Below, piece by piece: positions 13,049 through 24,174 of a stretch of DNA of 48,787 nt. The position numbers and the translations under genes were made by a program. Source of the DNA: Chromera velia (taxonomy: Eukaryota; Sar; Chromeraceae); assembly GCA_018398765.1 (NCBI GenBank), contig JAHBMJ010000398.1:1-48787 (forward strand), given 5' to 3'. The first letter of the stretch is position 1, and each line of letters starts with the position of its first letter. Below the pieces are notes generated by a model, which was not told the origin of the DNA, searched no databases, and saw only the letters and a list, made by a program, of their open reading frames with translations.

Positions 13049-13081
<33 letters not shown>
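13048..13081. repeat. (CAT)n trinucleotide microsatellite
   Basis: About eleven consecutive CAT units in the spacer upstream of the Cache receptor gene. Confidence 0.95.
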
Positions 13082-13713
13082 AGCTTCACGTGCACGGGAA
13101 TATACTCTAGGATTAAGACAAATTAAGACCAATGTCCGGAAGATTGGCTTCCCGCCCTAATACCGAATGTCTCAACTTTTAGGTAAACGTTTTTTGAAAC
13201 TCTTCTCTAACTTTCAATTAGCATACAAAACGATCTTTTCTTTTCAGCCAATTCGTGCGAATGCGCGCGAATGCGCGCGAACGGACTTAATTATAGTTTT
13301 TTTTTCAAACCCATATACATGCAATTAACTTTTTTCTGCACTCACAGCATTCATTTCCGTTTATATATTTCACGTCCGGAACATGATCGCGAGCTTCTTG
13401 AATGAATCACATATGACTGTTTATGATGGGATCCATCTAGAAGACCTGCTGTTTCATCTGCACAGACCCGGCGAAACCGTGTGTGACCATGTTTGGGCGT
13501 ATTAGGAGCGATTCACGACCGAATCGGCAAATGGTACGTTGTATCATACTGCATGTCTCGCTCGATCCATGTGTATGTGTATCGCCAGAAGGGGGCCAGT
13601 GACCATTCGTCTGGACTCTGACATTCTTCATCTTTTCGCTCTTCTGATGTTGTACCCTTAAGTTGGCCACGTACAGAAGAAAACCGACGCGCAAACATTC
13701 GAACGAGCACACG

Positions 13714-16700
13714 ATGTCAGACAAAGAACAAGCATCTGGCTCTGACTCCCACCAGCACCAGACCACAGGGTCACACCACGACTCTGATGGCTCTCAGGCA
13801 AAGCAGAAAAAATACAAGGACATCAAGGACTTTTGCAGGAAACGTGTGAGAGGAGTAGCTGAAGTGTCTGGCTTTGTGTGGCACAGGTCCTCTGTCATCT
13901 TCAAGATCTGTCTTTGCATCGGCTTCCTCGAGTCTCTGATAATTGGGTTGACCTACACAGAGTCCTGGGTGTTTACTAAGGTGTTTGATTTCGTCAGAAT
14001 GAAGAAGGCAAGGCCACAGCTTCACTTACTGGAAGTCAGCTACGGTGAGTCGTGTATGGCTACTGCGGCGCATATATACTTACACACCAGCATGTGTGCA
14101 CAGCCTGCATGATTCCACTGTTTTACGAACGACTCTCTCCGCAAAAATCTGCTCGTTTATATTCACCTTTTCAATTTTGTGGCCAAGAAGTCCACTGAGA
14201 CCTTTTTGAAGTTCCTTTCTCTTTAGTCTCCTGTCATGGCGTGAATCAGACTTAAATTCTCCTCTGGACTCTGGATTGCGCATGTGCGGATCTGGTCGTC
14301 TTGTGACTTGGAGTTTGTTTTCTCCTACTCTTAGTGACCGGCGCCGCCCTTGTTTCTCTTTTCCCTTCCCCTGCATGCTGTTGATCACTAACACGCCTTT
14401 TCCTCCATGATTGATTGCCATCAATAACCTACTGGGTTGAGCTCTAGGAAATCGGATTTGCGAACGAATTGAATGGCAGTATTAGTACGCATTCCATGTA
14501 CTCTTGTTTGTCGTATGCCTGCAGGGGTCAAAATCGACCAGATTGGATTCGGCTTCAAGGGTCAGAGCCGAAACCCGATCCACAGAGAACTTCTAGAGGC
14601 GCGTGCAGCAGGGAACTGGACTCGGGTGATAGAACTCACCCCTGAGTCAAAGACCTTGCTGCAGGCAGAGACGGAGAGACGAGAGATAGAGTACGCAACG
14701 CTGCTCGATGCCAACGGTGTCATTCTCATGAATGCCTACGCCAACCGCACAGGGGAGATTTGGGATCCTGCGGGGCTTGTGACGATCTGCAGAGCACATT
14801 TTGATCTGGGGCAGATCAAGGCGACAGAGATTCTTCCCTTCACAGACTTTCGAAAAGAGGTCTGTCGGAAGAGAAGACCCGAGAAAGAGGGGCAACACAG
14901 AAACTGTTCATCGACTGACAAAAGAACTGACTGCAGGAGTAGTAGAGACCTCAGAGGTGCATCATGCATTCTCTTTCGATCGAAGCAGAAAGCAGGATCT
15001 AGCCGCACACATTCAACGAATGCAGGACCGATCAACCCTAGGGCTGTGTCCACGTCGCTTCATTGAGCCGAGACTGAACACTTCTTGTCTGCTTGCGTCA
15101 ACATGCATCATGATGCTCTCCCAACGTGATCTGCACGTGAGTATTTGTTGGTTCAATTGCAGAATCCCCCCCTCTTCCGGGAGACCCTCATTGGAAGCGC
15201 CCCCGTTCCCCTTCTGAACCCTTGCGACACAGGCAGAGACGCTCTGATCCGGTAGGTGGTCACTCCGGTGGTGGACGGCCAGACCCTCCTGGGGGTCCTT
15301 GTGGCAGGGGACGTGGTGGACGGAAAGTCGAGCAGTCAGTCACTTAACTGTGAGCTTGCTTGCTTGCTTAGTCAGTGAGGGACTCACTTAGTGAGGAAGA
15401 AACGGAGGGAGAGAGGGAAAGGAAGAAGTGAAGACAAAAGGTCATGAGAGTCGATGCAGGAATGGGTATTAGCACAGAGCCCCCAAGGCTTCATTCACTT
15501 GTGCTGTTTTGAACGAAAATGCTGGTCTCGCCTGCAAGTCTGATTGAAGTCTCGCGCGTCCATGCAGTCATGCTGGGCCCTTGCATTCCCGTACTGATAT
15601 CAGCTCTGCTTACATATGCATGCCCAACGTTGACCGAGAGGAGACTTGTCAACGACTCTATGGCTTCTCTTTGAAATCTCTCACAGCAGCATCATCCGGC
15701 TTTTCTTTTCTTGTATGGATGGATGGATGGGTGGATGCATGGACGGGTGGATGGATGGATGCAGTCCCCGGAAGGTTGGTGAAGGGTACTGGGAGTGGTT
15801 TTGGGGTTGTGTTTCTGTCCTCTCCCGATGAGGCTGGACCCTGGCCCGTAACCTGGATCCACAAGTTGGAAGGGGTCGCGGACGCAGGTGGCCAATTTGG
15901 AATAGTCGGCATGCGGAAAAACGTGGGTCAAATAAAATTTTGGTAGAATAGACTGCGCTTCAGATGGTCTCTGCCAAACAAGGAACAAAACGAGTCTCAA
16001 TTGACCTTTTCTGTATGTACTGTCATCCATTCATTCATTCATTCATTCATTCACTCATTCATTCATTCATTCATTCATTCATGCATTCGTGCATTCATGC
16101 ATTCATTTATTCATTCATTCATTTATTTATTTATTCATTCATTCATTCATTTATTCATTCATCTATTTGCAATTGTCTTTGCGTGTATCTGTTTTGTCTT
16201 TCTTGTGTCTCTGTACGCATTTCCAACTTTAGATTCGACACCATTCTCCTCCCTGACTTCCCCAGTATCTTTGAAGGGTATGTAGCCGCGGGTCTGTAGC
16301 CCTTTGCTTGCCTCTGGGCCCACAGTCTGTCTGCGAAGCGCCACACTCGTCTTCTCTTCTCCAACCTTTCTGTTGTATTGACTGTCTAGTTGCTCTTCGT
16401 GTTTCTTCCCCCCGTCGCACAGATCTGGCTCTGTTTCTCAGTTTGCTGTGTGCACTTTTCATGCCTCATCCATTCATGTCCCGATGAGTCGGTTTGGCCG
16501 TCTCCATCGAATCGCACGAACTGCTTGGAACGATTGAACATCAATTTCTCCTCGCAGCTTCTCAACAAAGCCCATGCCACTTCGAGCCATCACGATGTCA
16601 GTTACGGACGAGCCAGGTTGGGAGAGAAGGAAGTTCTATTTGCCGCAAAGAGGGTCAACCCCCTTCTATTTGAAGACGAGGAGGCCCCAGAAAAGCACAA

Positions 16701-17349
16701 GGTGCTCAGAAGGGGGGGAAAGGCTATCATCGTGAGGGGAATATTTCTCAATGTCGAAAAGAGCAAAGACAAGGTGAACTTGATTCGACTTCTCGAGGCC
16801 ATGGGCCGAGTTGCCGACATTCTTGGTGTGCTGTTTGTGTTTATCACGGCTCTGCTCCCAGTTTGGCGAGCCTCCAAGCCCGCACGGGAGTATCTCAGCA
16901 GTAGGGAAGAATTGTACAAGTTATTGAATAGACCAGGTCTTCCCTTGTATGTCAGCAAGATGGTTGAACAACAAAAAGAGGCTGCTCGGAAGAGGGCAGC
17001 GGACAGAGCCAAGAAAAAGGGGGGGAAACTAAAACTCGCCGACACTAAACTTTCGAGACTTTCATCGGGGCAAGACGAATTCAGTGAAATGGAGGAAGAC
17101 GCCGAATTTGAAGGGAAGGTAAAAGATCTCAAGAGAACCGCCCTGACTTCCCGTCAGTCATTCCTGAAGGCAATGACCTTTTGGCGTATGCCTTCCGTGA
17201 GGACGGTGCTCGTTGACTCTTTTGTCAAATTGTTCGGCCTCACTCTCATCATCGTCAATCTGTTCCTGAGTCTGGACGTCCTGTCAGACTCCCTCCAATT
17301 TCAGGCCATCCATGAGGCACAGCTCCTCACCATCGCGTACAATCTGCAG

Positions 17350-17387
<38 letters not shown>

Positions 17388-20300
17388 AAAGGAAGGAAAG
17401 AAACCATATCATCTGTCGATGACTCACTTTTCATTCTTTTGAATGAGGTCCCAGAAAGGAGGGAATGAGTCAGACGTGCGTGTCGGTTACCTTTGGAAGA
17501 ATTCTCAGAGACTGACGAGTGTGATCGACATACAAAACGAGAGGGCAGATTCTGTGCCCTGTGGGAAGAAACGGAAAGAGCGGGGAAAGGACATCGAGGG
17601 GTACAAAGGAAGGTCTGCAGTGTGTGTATTCAGTCGCTTTCTTTAGACGTGCAGATCGAAGCTGTGGGGCCATGCATACCATGCATGCTTTTCGATCGTT
17701 TGTCGATCTATGTTTCCCCCCTAGCTGATCTTTCCGGCCTTGCGTCTGCGTGCGTCAATCATCCACTTATTGCGTGTCATCTCTGCTGTCTACTCAGGTG
17801 TATCACATGGGGTTCGGGTTTCGCGGTGTGGCACTGAATACTGCGATTCGGAATCTGGCCTCATAGTACTCCGACGTGGACTCTGCCGGGGCCCTTGCCT
17901 GGATTCCTGAGGTGGAGGCTTATTTGGGGGATGAAGTGAGGAGACGGAAAATTGAGGTGGCCATGCTGGTCAAAGCAGTCAGTCAGTTGGGGATTCCGTC
18001 TGCTTGACAGGGGGGAGGGGGAGCAGAGCCATTTCATCAGATAGGTTGAGAATTGAAAGAAAACACCCACATAGACTGTGCGCAGGCTGTTTGGGTTGGG
18101 ATCCGTATGCATGGATGTGTTTGTTGCATGCCTGTCGAAACAGAACACAATGGAAGTGATTCTGCTTTTCTACAAAACCTGGATGAATGCTTTAGGCTGA
18201 CTTTGATTCACTCTCATCTCGTCAGCCTTTTCCTCACTTTCTGTCTCCCTCTTTCACTTCCGTCTTTTCCTTTCCTCCTCTCTTGCAGGGTTCCAATCCT
18301 GTCATGCTTGCACTGGCGGATGAGATGGGAACAAGCGTGCGCGGGCAGACGTATATCCTCAACGACTTGCCTCAGAGAGTGACGAATCTGAAGAAACGAG
18401 TCCTTGCAACAGATTCGATTCTGTACAAGAACTTCAAAACTCTCGAAGCACCTCAGTGGACAGACCTGCACTTGTCCTCCTTCGGGTAGAGCGGCTTGGC
18501 GTTTCACGGAGATGAAAACATCGGACAGTCAGAGAGAAGCGCAGGGAACGTATGTCACGCAGAATTTGATCCGATAGTTGGAAGGTCCGTCCGTCAATCT
18601 GCTCTCAACTCCTTTTTTCTGTCCGGGCCCCTCAGGGCTGGAAAGTGGTGTGGTGGTCGTCTTATTTGCTCTTTCGCAGTATGGTTCTGCCTTTTGAGAT
18701 GGCCACGCCGAGGGGTCTGCAGACCTATCCATCAGTCAATATATTTGGAAACGAAGAGACCTGTCTTGATCGATCGATCGATCGGTTGATCAGATCAGAT
18801 GAGATCCGAATGGGATCGAGTGGTCAAAATCTCTTCGTTGAAAGGTGTTTGGTTGGCTCTCTTCTGCGTTCTGCCTTTTCCCTTTCTCTCAAACGCTTTT
18901 ATTCCGCGTTATCTTTTCCCTTCCTTGTCTTTTCCCCGATTTGAAGAGTTGCTCTCAAGCATACAACTTTGTGCGCTGTCACCAACTTTTGCGATCCTCT
19001 GCGACCTTTGCAGATTTGCGGCTACTCCAGTGTATGCGATCAGCGACACGAGCCAGACAGGAGCCGTGGAGGGTGTGCTGATCTGTGCTGATATGCTCAA
19101 CGGGAAGACGATTTTGAACGAATGGTCGATGGCGGCCTTCCACGATGGGTTTGTGGGGAGCTACGTTGTGCATAAGACTGGTCTTCCGGAGATGCTCTCA
19201 TCGCTTGTGTATGAGCCTCCGGAACCTTCTTTGTGGACTTCCTTTCTAAGGTCCGTAGCTGTACTTGCCGATCCGGAGAGAAGACTGAGAGAGGCCGCGG
19301 AGGATTACAAACACGAGCAATTGCGGGTTGATCTAGATTTTTTGGAGAACGGGCCTCCCGGACAAGACGCCACCTTGATGAAATTTCTCAGAGCTGCAGA
19401 GAAGGGGGGAAAGGAGACAGTCACTCTGATGCTGAGGGGGAGGACATATTTTGTCTCTGCTGTACAGGTCTGTTTGTTTGTGTGCCCTTTGGGGGGAGTG
19501 GCCAGGCAAAGTGCGAAAGTACGTTTATCTGATTGAAATTCTCTGTCAGGCTTTCACTTCTCAGTCTTGCCCTCTTGTACAAAGTGTCAATGAAGACTTC
19601 TGTTCGCTTGAATTCTTTCAGGCCTCCACTCCTTTTTTGTCATTTTGAACGACAGCTCCTCTCTGACTTGGCCGCCCGCTTGAGTGTCAATGAACGTCTT
19701 TAATTCATGCTGCTGTCCCTTCAAATTTTTTCTGAAACTGAACTCCTGAAAAATTAATTTTGCGACCGTCTCCTCAGTCCTTCATGCGTACCTGTGTGCC
19801 GCTTCCCTTCATTTGATGTGTAACTAAATGCAGGTCCCTCCTGACATGGTCGACTTTGTGCCTGAGGACTTTAGGTATGACTCCGTCTTTCTGGTTCGGG
19901 GTGTCCGCACAGAGGCAGCTGAATACGCACGGTAAGTAAGTAAGTGGGAGAGGGAATTAATGCTGCCACTGCACACGCTTTCCTTGCATCTTTTCCTTTC
20001 CCTGCTTTTATTTCCGTGGTTGCGCATACACAGACACTGATGTCGCTTTCGCCCGTGCGTGCGGACAAGCCGAAAAACGACACATCGACTCCACTAGCGG
20101 GCCCCTATCGAGACACAGACGGAATCTGTTTATGGTTGTCCTCATTGTGTAGAAAAAGTTCCAAAAATGATGAGCAGTTCCAGATACCTCTTCAGTCTCG
20201 CATCTACAAACTTGAGTGTTTCTTCTCTTCTGGCCGCAGCGTAATGCGAATTGGTTTCACTGCCGGCATCATCTTCCTTGCGGTGAGCATCAAGATCTTT

Positions 20301-21930
20301 GGAGCCATCTTTGTGTGGAGGAGAATCGCGGGGCCCATCCAGCATGCCCTGCTGGGAATGCGCGCGATGCTTGCCGGACTGCCATCTCAAGTTCCGCTCT
20401 CACGCGTTGAGAAGGTGGAAAAAATGGGGCTGCGCATCGAACCTTATCCTCTCTCAAAAGACAGCATCGCATTCTGCTGGTCAGTCACTGGCAGGCAAGC
20501 AGTCACTCATTCGTTCAGTCTAGTCGACTAGTCGGTGCGTCGTTCAGTCAATTGGTCAGTCCCCTCGGCAGACTATGTCTGTCAGTCTGTCAGTCTGTCT
20601 GCCGATCGCTGAGGAAAACCGACAGACAAGCAAAGCCACTCATTGGTACTTCGTGAGCGCAACAAACCAGAGGTCGTTTGACGGTCTGCTCGAAACCTCA
20701 CAGGTCATTGTCAGTCGCACACACGTGTGGGTCCGTTGCAAAGCATGTTGTCTGCATCTTTGCCTGTCTGCGCCTGCATCTGCTTCTTTCTATCTGCAGG
20801 TTCATTTTGAAATACGAAAACGTTCTCGTCGGAATGGAGTCACGGGAACGGAGGCGTTGTGTGAATTTCTTTGACAAAAACTATCCGGGTCTCCTGAAGC
20901 ACAAAGTCTCCCGCCCCTGGTGTTGCTGCCCCACATGGCCTGGAGTTGAAACGATCGGACAAGATGAGGATCAGGCAAGCGCGCTCTTCCGTTCAAAGGA
21001 TCACCTTTCGGTAGGTGGGCACTGCAGTCTTCCATATTCTCCACTCCACAAATTTGTTTCTGTACGCTCTTGACTTTTCGGAAGCGCAACTTCGAGATAA
21101 TGACGCGGATGCCGGCAGTCACACCAGAGTAACCTTTCTTTGAAGAGCTCTTGACTCATGTCAATTTTTGACATTCATTTGATTCCTTCGAAATGATATG
21201 ACACGAATTTCGAGCAACACACAACCTCTCTCTATCTTTCGGCCTTCTCCTTCTTCTTCTTCTGCTGCTGCTTCCTGCAGAAGCGCGAGACAGGTCGAAG
21301 ATCCTCAGCCAGAGCGAGCATTGGAGGCAGCATTGACTTTGAGGTTGGCGAGGATGAAGTCTTGCCTGGTTCATCTTGGGGAGATGGTGATCTTTCACCT
21401 TCCTTTTCGTCTCCCTGCTCACCTCTTCGCAAGGACGGAGAGACAAAGCAGCGCGTTGCCGAAACGCAAATTGAACAGGCTCCCGACACCTTTTTGCCTC
21501 CCGCAGCATCAATGGAGAGTGCTCTGTCCTTCCGACCGAAACCGACTGTCCTCAGAACTCCTCAAAACAAAAGAGACCAACGAGGCGCCGGTCGTCTGTG
21601 TTCTCTTCCAGACGATTTGGTTCTCAAGAGTTCCCTCCGAAAAGCTCACAGCTCTCCTCACGAAGCAGCATCCTCCCCCCCCATGCACAATCTGAAGTGG
21701 GAGCCAGTTCGTTCTTCCTCACAGATGGTGTGGGAGAAGAAGAGGGAGAAGAGAACATGAGTGTGAATCTAGCAGAGGATGCCCTCGAGGCAGGCCTTCT
21801 GTCAGGGGGCGAAGAATCGGCAGGAAATTTGAATCCAGACGACGACGACAATGCAGGAATTTCTTCGCTTCCGAGAACAAAGAGAGTCGTCGCGTCTCAA
21901 CTTTTGCTTCCACAGATGAATGGACAGTGA
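13714..21930 (+). CDS. tandem double Cache-domain membrane receptor with three in-frame TAG codons
   Basis: Phase-consistent exons: 13714-14044, 14525-14859, 15163-15334, 15568-15647, 15785-15864, 16233-16281, 16558-17349, 17798-17977, 18289-18584, 19014-19467, 19834-19931, 20240-20479, 20800-21010, 21281-21408 and 21507-21930, about 1290 codons. The exons between 15335 and 16557 and the 21409-21506 intron are uncertain. The architecture is a repeat: TM (about 61-80), Cache 1 with GFGFKG and IEYATLL motifs, VTPVVDGQTLLGVLVAGDVV, then AIIVRG, TM (about 430-452), basic linker, TM (about 567-590), Cache 2 with GFGFRG, ATPVY, LICADMLNGK and FLVRG, TM (about 957-980), a HAMP-like segment (WRRIAGPIQHAL) and a Ser-rich tail. 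These motifs match the periplasmic sensor of cyanobacterial chemoreceptors and sensor kinases (from memory of the family). No kinase, cyclase or MCP signalling domain is visible. TAG codons at 15253, 17864 and 18487 interrupt the frame, so it may be a decaying gene or use readthrough. Confidence 0.68.
15253..15255 (+). other. in-frame TAG number 1 of the Cache receptor
   Basis: The codon falls between DALIR and VVTPVV, both read in the same frame. In the prokaryotic-type family the corresponding stretch reads DALIRYTVTPV, so TAG sits at a Tyr position. Coding similarity continues without a gap on both sides. Confidence 0.7.
15715..15761. repeat. (GGAT)n microsatellite in an intron
   Basis: Imperfect GGAT units directly before a GCAG, between the uncertain middle exons of Cache module 1. 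Confidence 0.9.
16027..16170. repeat. (ATTC)n tetranucleotide microsatellite in an intron
   Basis: About 140 bases of ATTC with TTTA and GCAT variants, shortly upstream of the acceptor at 16232. Confidence 0.95.
17350..17388 (+). repeat. (GTCT)n microsatellite overlapping a splice donor
   Basis: The repeat starts exactly at the exon end (17349), so the donor itself is the first GTCTGT unit and every later unit is another possible donor. Slippage here could move the splice site in steps of four bases. Confidence 0.9.
17864..17866 (+). other. in-frame TAG number 2 of the Cache receptor
   Basis: It lies in Cache 2, 12 codons after GFGFRG. The 54 residues from GFGF to the AMLV strand align without gaps to Cache 1 of the same protein (GFGF to ATLL), so removing the TAG with an intron would break the alignment. 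Confidence 0.7.
18487..18489 (+). other. in-frame TAG number 3 of the Cache receptor
   Basis: It follows DLHLSSFG within exon 18289-18584. The same frame continues to the donor at 18585 (GTCCGT), and its phase fits the next exon, which opens with FAATPVY. No well-formed intron that removes the TAG and keeps the frame was found; the only candidates end at purine-rich AG sites. Confidence 0.65.
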
Positions 21931-24174
21931 AGAACAGAAAGGGACAAATTGAATGATGAACAAGGAGATTGAATCCAAATTCAATGAACGGACATATGAA
22001 TGAGGGGAGGGTGGGAGCGTAAGGATGAACGGGTCAGCAAGAGTAACTGCATGTGCAGGTAAGTACCGGAGACAGGGAGGGACCATGGGTGGGAAGAAAG
22101 AAGGGAGCGAATTGAAAAGAGCTGGAAAGATTTATTGGGGACGCACCGCAAGACAGACTGAATGTCCCGATGCTTGCGTGTAAAGTGCTTTGATGGCCGG
22201 ATTGTTGTGCTTCCTCGCCTTTGAGCCCTTTTCGAACGCGCAAATGTCAGTCGTTGAAGAGCTGGACAGAAACGGCTGATTATTCTGTTAGGAAAGCGTT
22301 TGTGCGAATTCATTGGCGAAAGCGTAGAAGAACGGTCGGGCAATTGTATGAATGAGTTTAAATCTCGATAAGTCTGAAAGAGCCGCAAGAAGTTGCAAAA
22401 CCTTCCGGTCCACCCTTTCTCCGCGATTGCTTAGGCCGTTCCCTTTGTACTTAAAGTTTCAGGCAACACACATGCAATGACGTAATGGGAACGTTTGCCA
22501 GTGCGAAGTTTGGGTTAGCTTTTAATTCATTTTTTATGCGAGCAACACAGCAAATACGGGCCCGTATTATGGGGCTTACTGATCGAAGCACAGCAAAGAG
22601 GAAAGTTTCTGCAATACTGCTCGATCGAGACACTGTTGCTAGCACTGTTGAATCAGGCCATATGCTGAATATTTGCTAGTTTACTTATACTTTAAGCCTA
22701 GTAAGCTAAACTTAGCAAAATAGTATCCAGAATAGTATGATAAAAAAATAGTGAAAAAATAAGAATGTGTGTTGCAAACTAGGTCGCAGAGTGTACGTTA
22801 ATTAGAGTGTACGTCTGATACATATATTTGATTTTAGAGTCTTAAAAAGCTTCTTAGCTTGAAGTTCTTGTATACGGTTTCAAAGAGAACATTTCGAGTC
22901 AATTTTTGACTGACTCCGACTCGGATTTAGTACTAGTAAAATAACTACTGAAACTTTGAATTTAATTAAATTGAACATTGTTATATTGAAATATATTCTC
23001 TAGTACATTCTTACGACTTGTGTAGGAAAACATTTGCCATGTGTATTCTCGTTAAACGTCAGAGGCCTAGAAATGTGCTGTTAGCAATGAGACAGTATCA
23101 TGACACTAGCGATGACATATGATAATGATGACTCCAATGATGATCTTGATGATATATAGATGATGATGCAGTGAACTTTAATTCAATCTTAACTTTAATG
23201 TTAAATATAGTTAAATATAATCTAGAATATAATTACATAGTCGTGGGCAAAACCCGGAACATCAATGCTATGCTAATAATGCTATGCTATAAGGTGAACT
23301 TTAATGGTCCGATTATGATCGTAATTTAGATCGCAATATGTATCGAAGCTTAAAGTCTTTAACTCTTACTTAGTATAACCCGGCCTGCCGCCCGCCGCGC
23401 CTCACTAAAAAAAACTCTTAACACCTCTCCTAGCTCCTACTAAGGAAAAGGAGGAAGAAGGACAGGCTAGAAACTAGGAACGAACTTTAAGTCAATGCCC
23501 CCCTTCCCCCTCCAAAAGTTCTTCATAAAAGATATGGGCTAGGACATGGGTGTATGAATAATATGATATACCAAACTAAATACAAAGAGTGAAGCCATGA
23601 CTCATGATTATCAATGATTTATTATATGAGCTAGCATATGAGCATGATTCTTATATGATTTTTACTTTGTCTCTACATCTGTCTGTTGGTCACTCATGCA
23701 ATACATGAATGCCCAACAGCTCCATCTCTACCACCATGTAGAGATTCACGGCGCACTCGAACGGTGAGTGACACACCGTCGATGCTTCCGTGTTTACGGC
23801 AACCAATCCTCAAAGAATGCATCCATGTGAGACAGCAGCTGGTACCTGCACATACAGCCGAGGCAACATCCGATTTTTGCACGCAGTCACGACAACCGCC
23901 TTCCAGCAACAGCACGCAGCTATGAAACAACCGATCCAGCCAAAACAGATTGCCGAGATGCTTCATTTCAAGTCTCGATCAGCTGCGGTGACACCGAGGG
24001 AGGATGAGGGGCACCAGCAGGTCGGAACGTGCAGTGCACGAGAGAAATACGAACGAGCCTGGCAGTAGGAAGAGACCGACACGGCACGAAGAGCAGAGGG
24101 ACAAACAGAATGTGACGTGAGTGCACTCAAAATCTCATGCAACACTCTCCCAAGATTTCCCCACTCTGGTACAA
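21931..24174. other. spacer between two convergent genes
   Basis: 2.2 kb between the stop of the Cache receptor and the stop of the AP-5 beta gene. From about 22680 to 23660 it is AT-rich, with direct repeats of ATGATGAT and TTAATT type. The flanks on each side are mixed sequence, likely 3' untranslated regions. No coding exon was supported on either strand. Confidence 0.5.

Larger units (their letters stand above)
10354..13713. other. intergenic spacer with microsatellites
   Basis: 3.3 kb without a supported gene. The first 1 kb after the stop is mixed-composition sequence, probably 3' untranslated and flanking. Near 12120-12235 there are TAGCTC hexamers, then (CT)n and (TTTC)n. From about 12230 to 12620 the sequence is AT-rich. 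A (CAT)n tract lies at 13048-13081, and short GCGCGAAT repeats lie near 13255-13280. Open frames here are short, do not chain through splice sites and look like chance. Confidence 0.5.

Noticed and set aside
15660..15680. In-frame TGA at 15672 as a fourth internal stop in the Cache receptor
   Set aside because: A phase 0 donor GTCAAC at 15648 ends the exon before it and joins sensibly to GTGSGFGVVF.
21598..21611. A possible 14-base intron (GTGTTCTCTTCCAG) restoring the frame in the last part of the Cache receptor
   Set aside because: A normal intron 21409-21506 with a strong acceptor also restores the frame, so an ultrashort intron is not needed.
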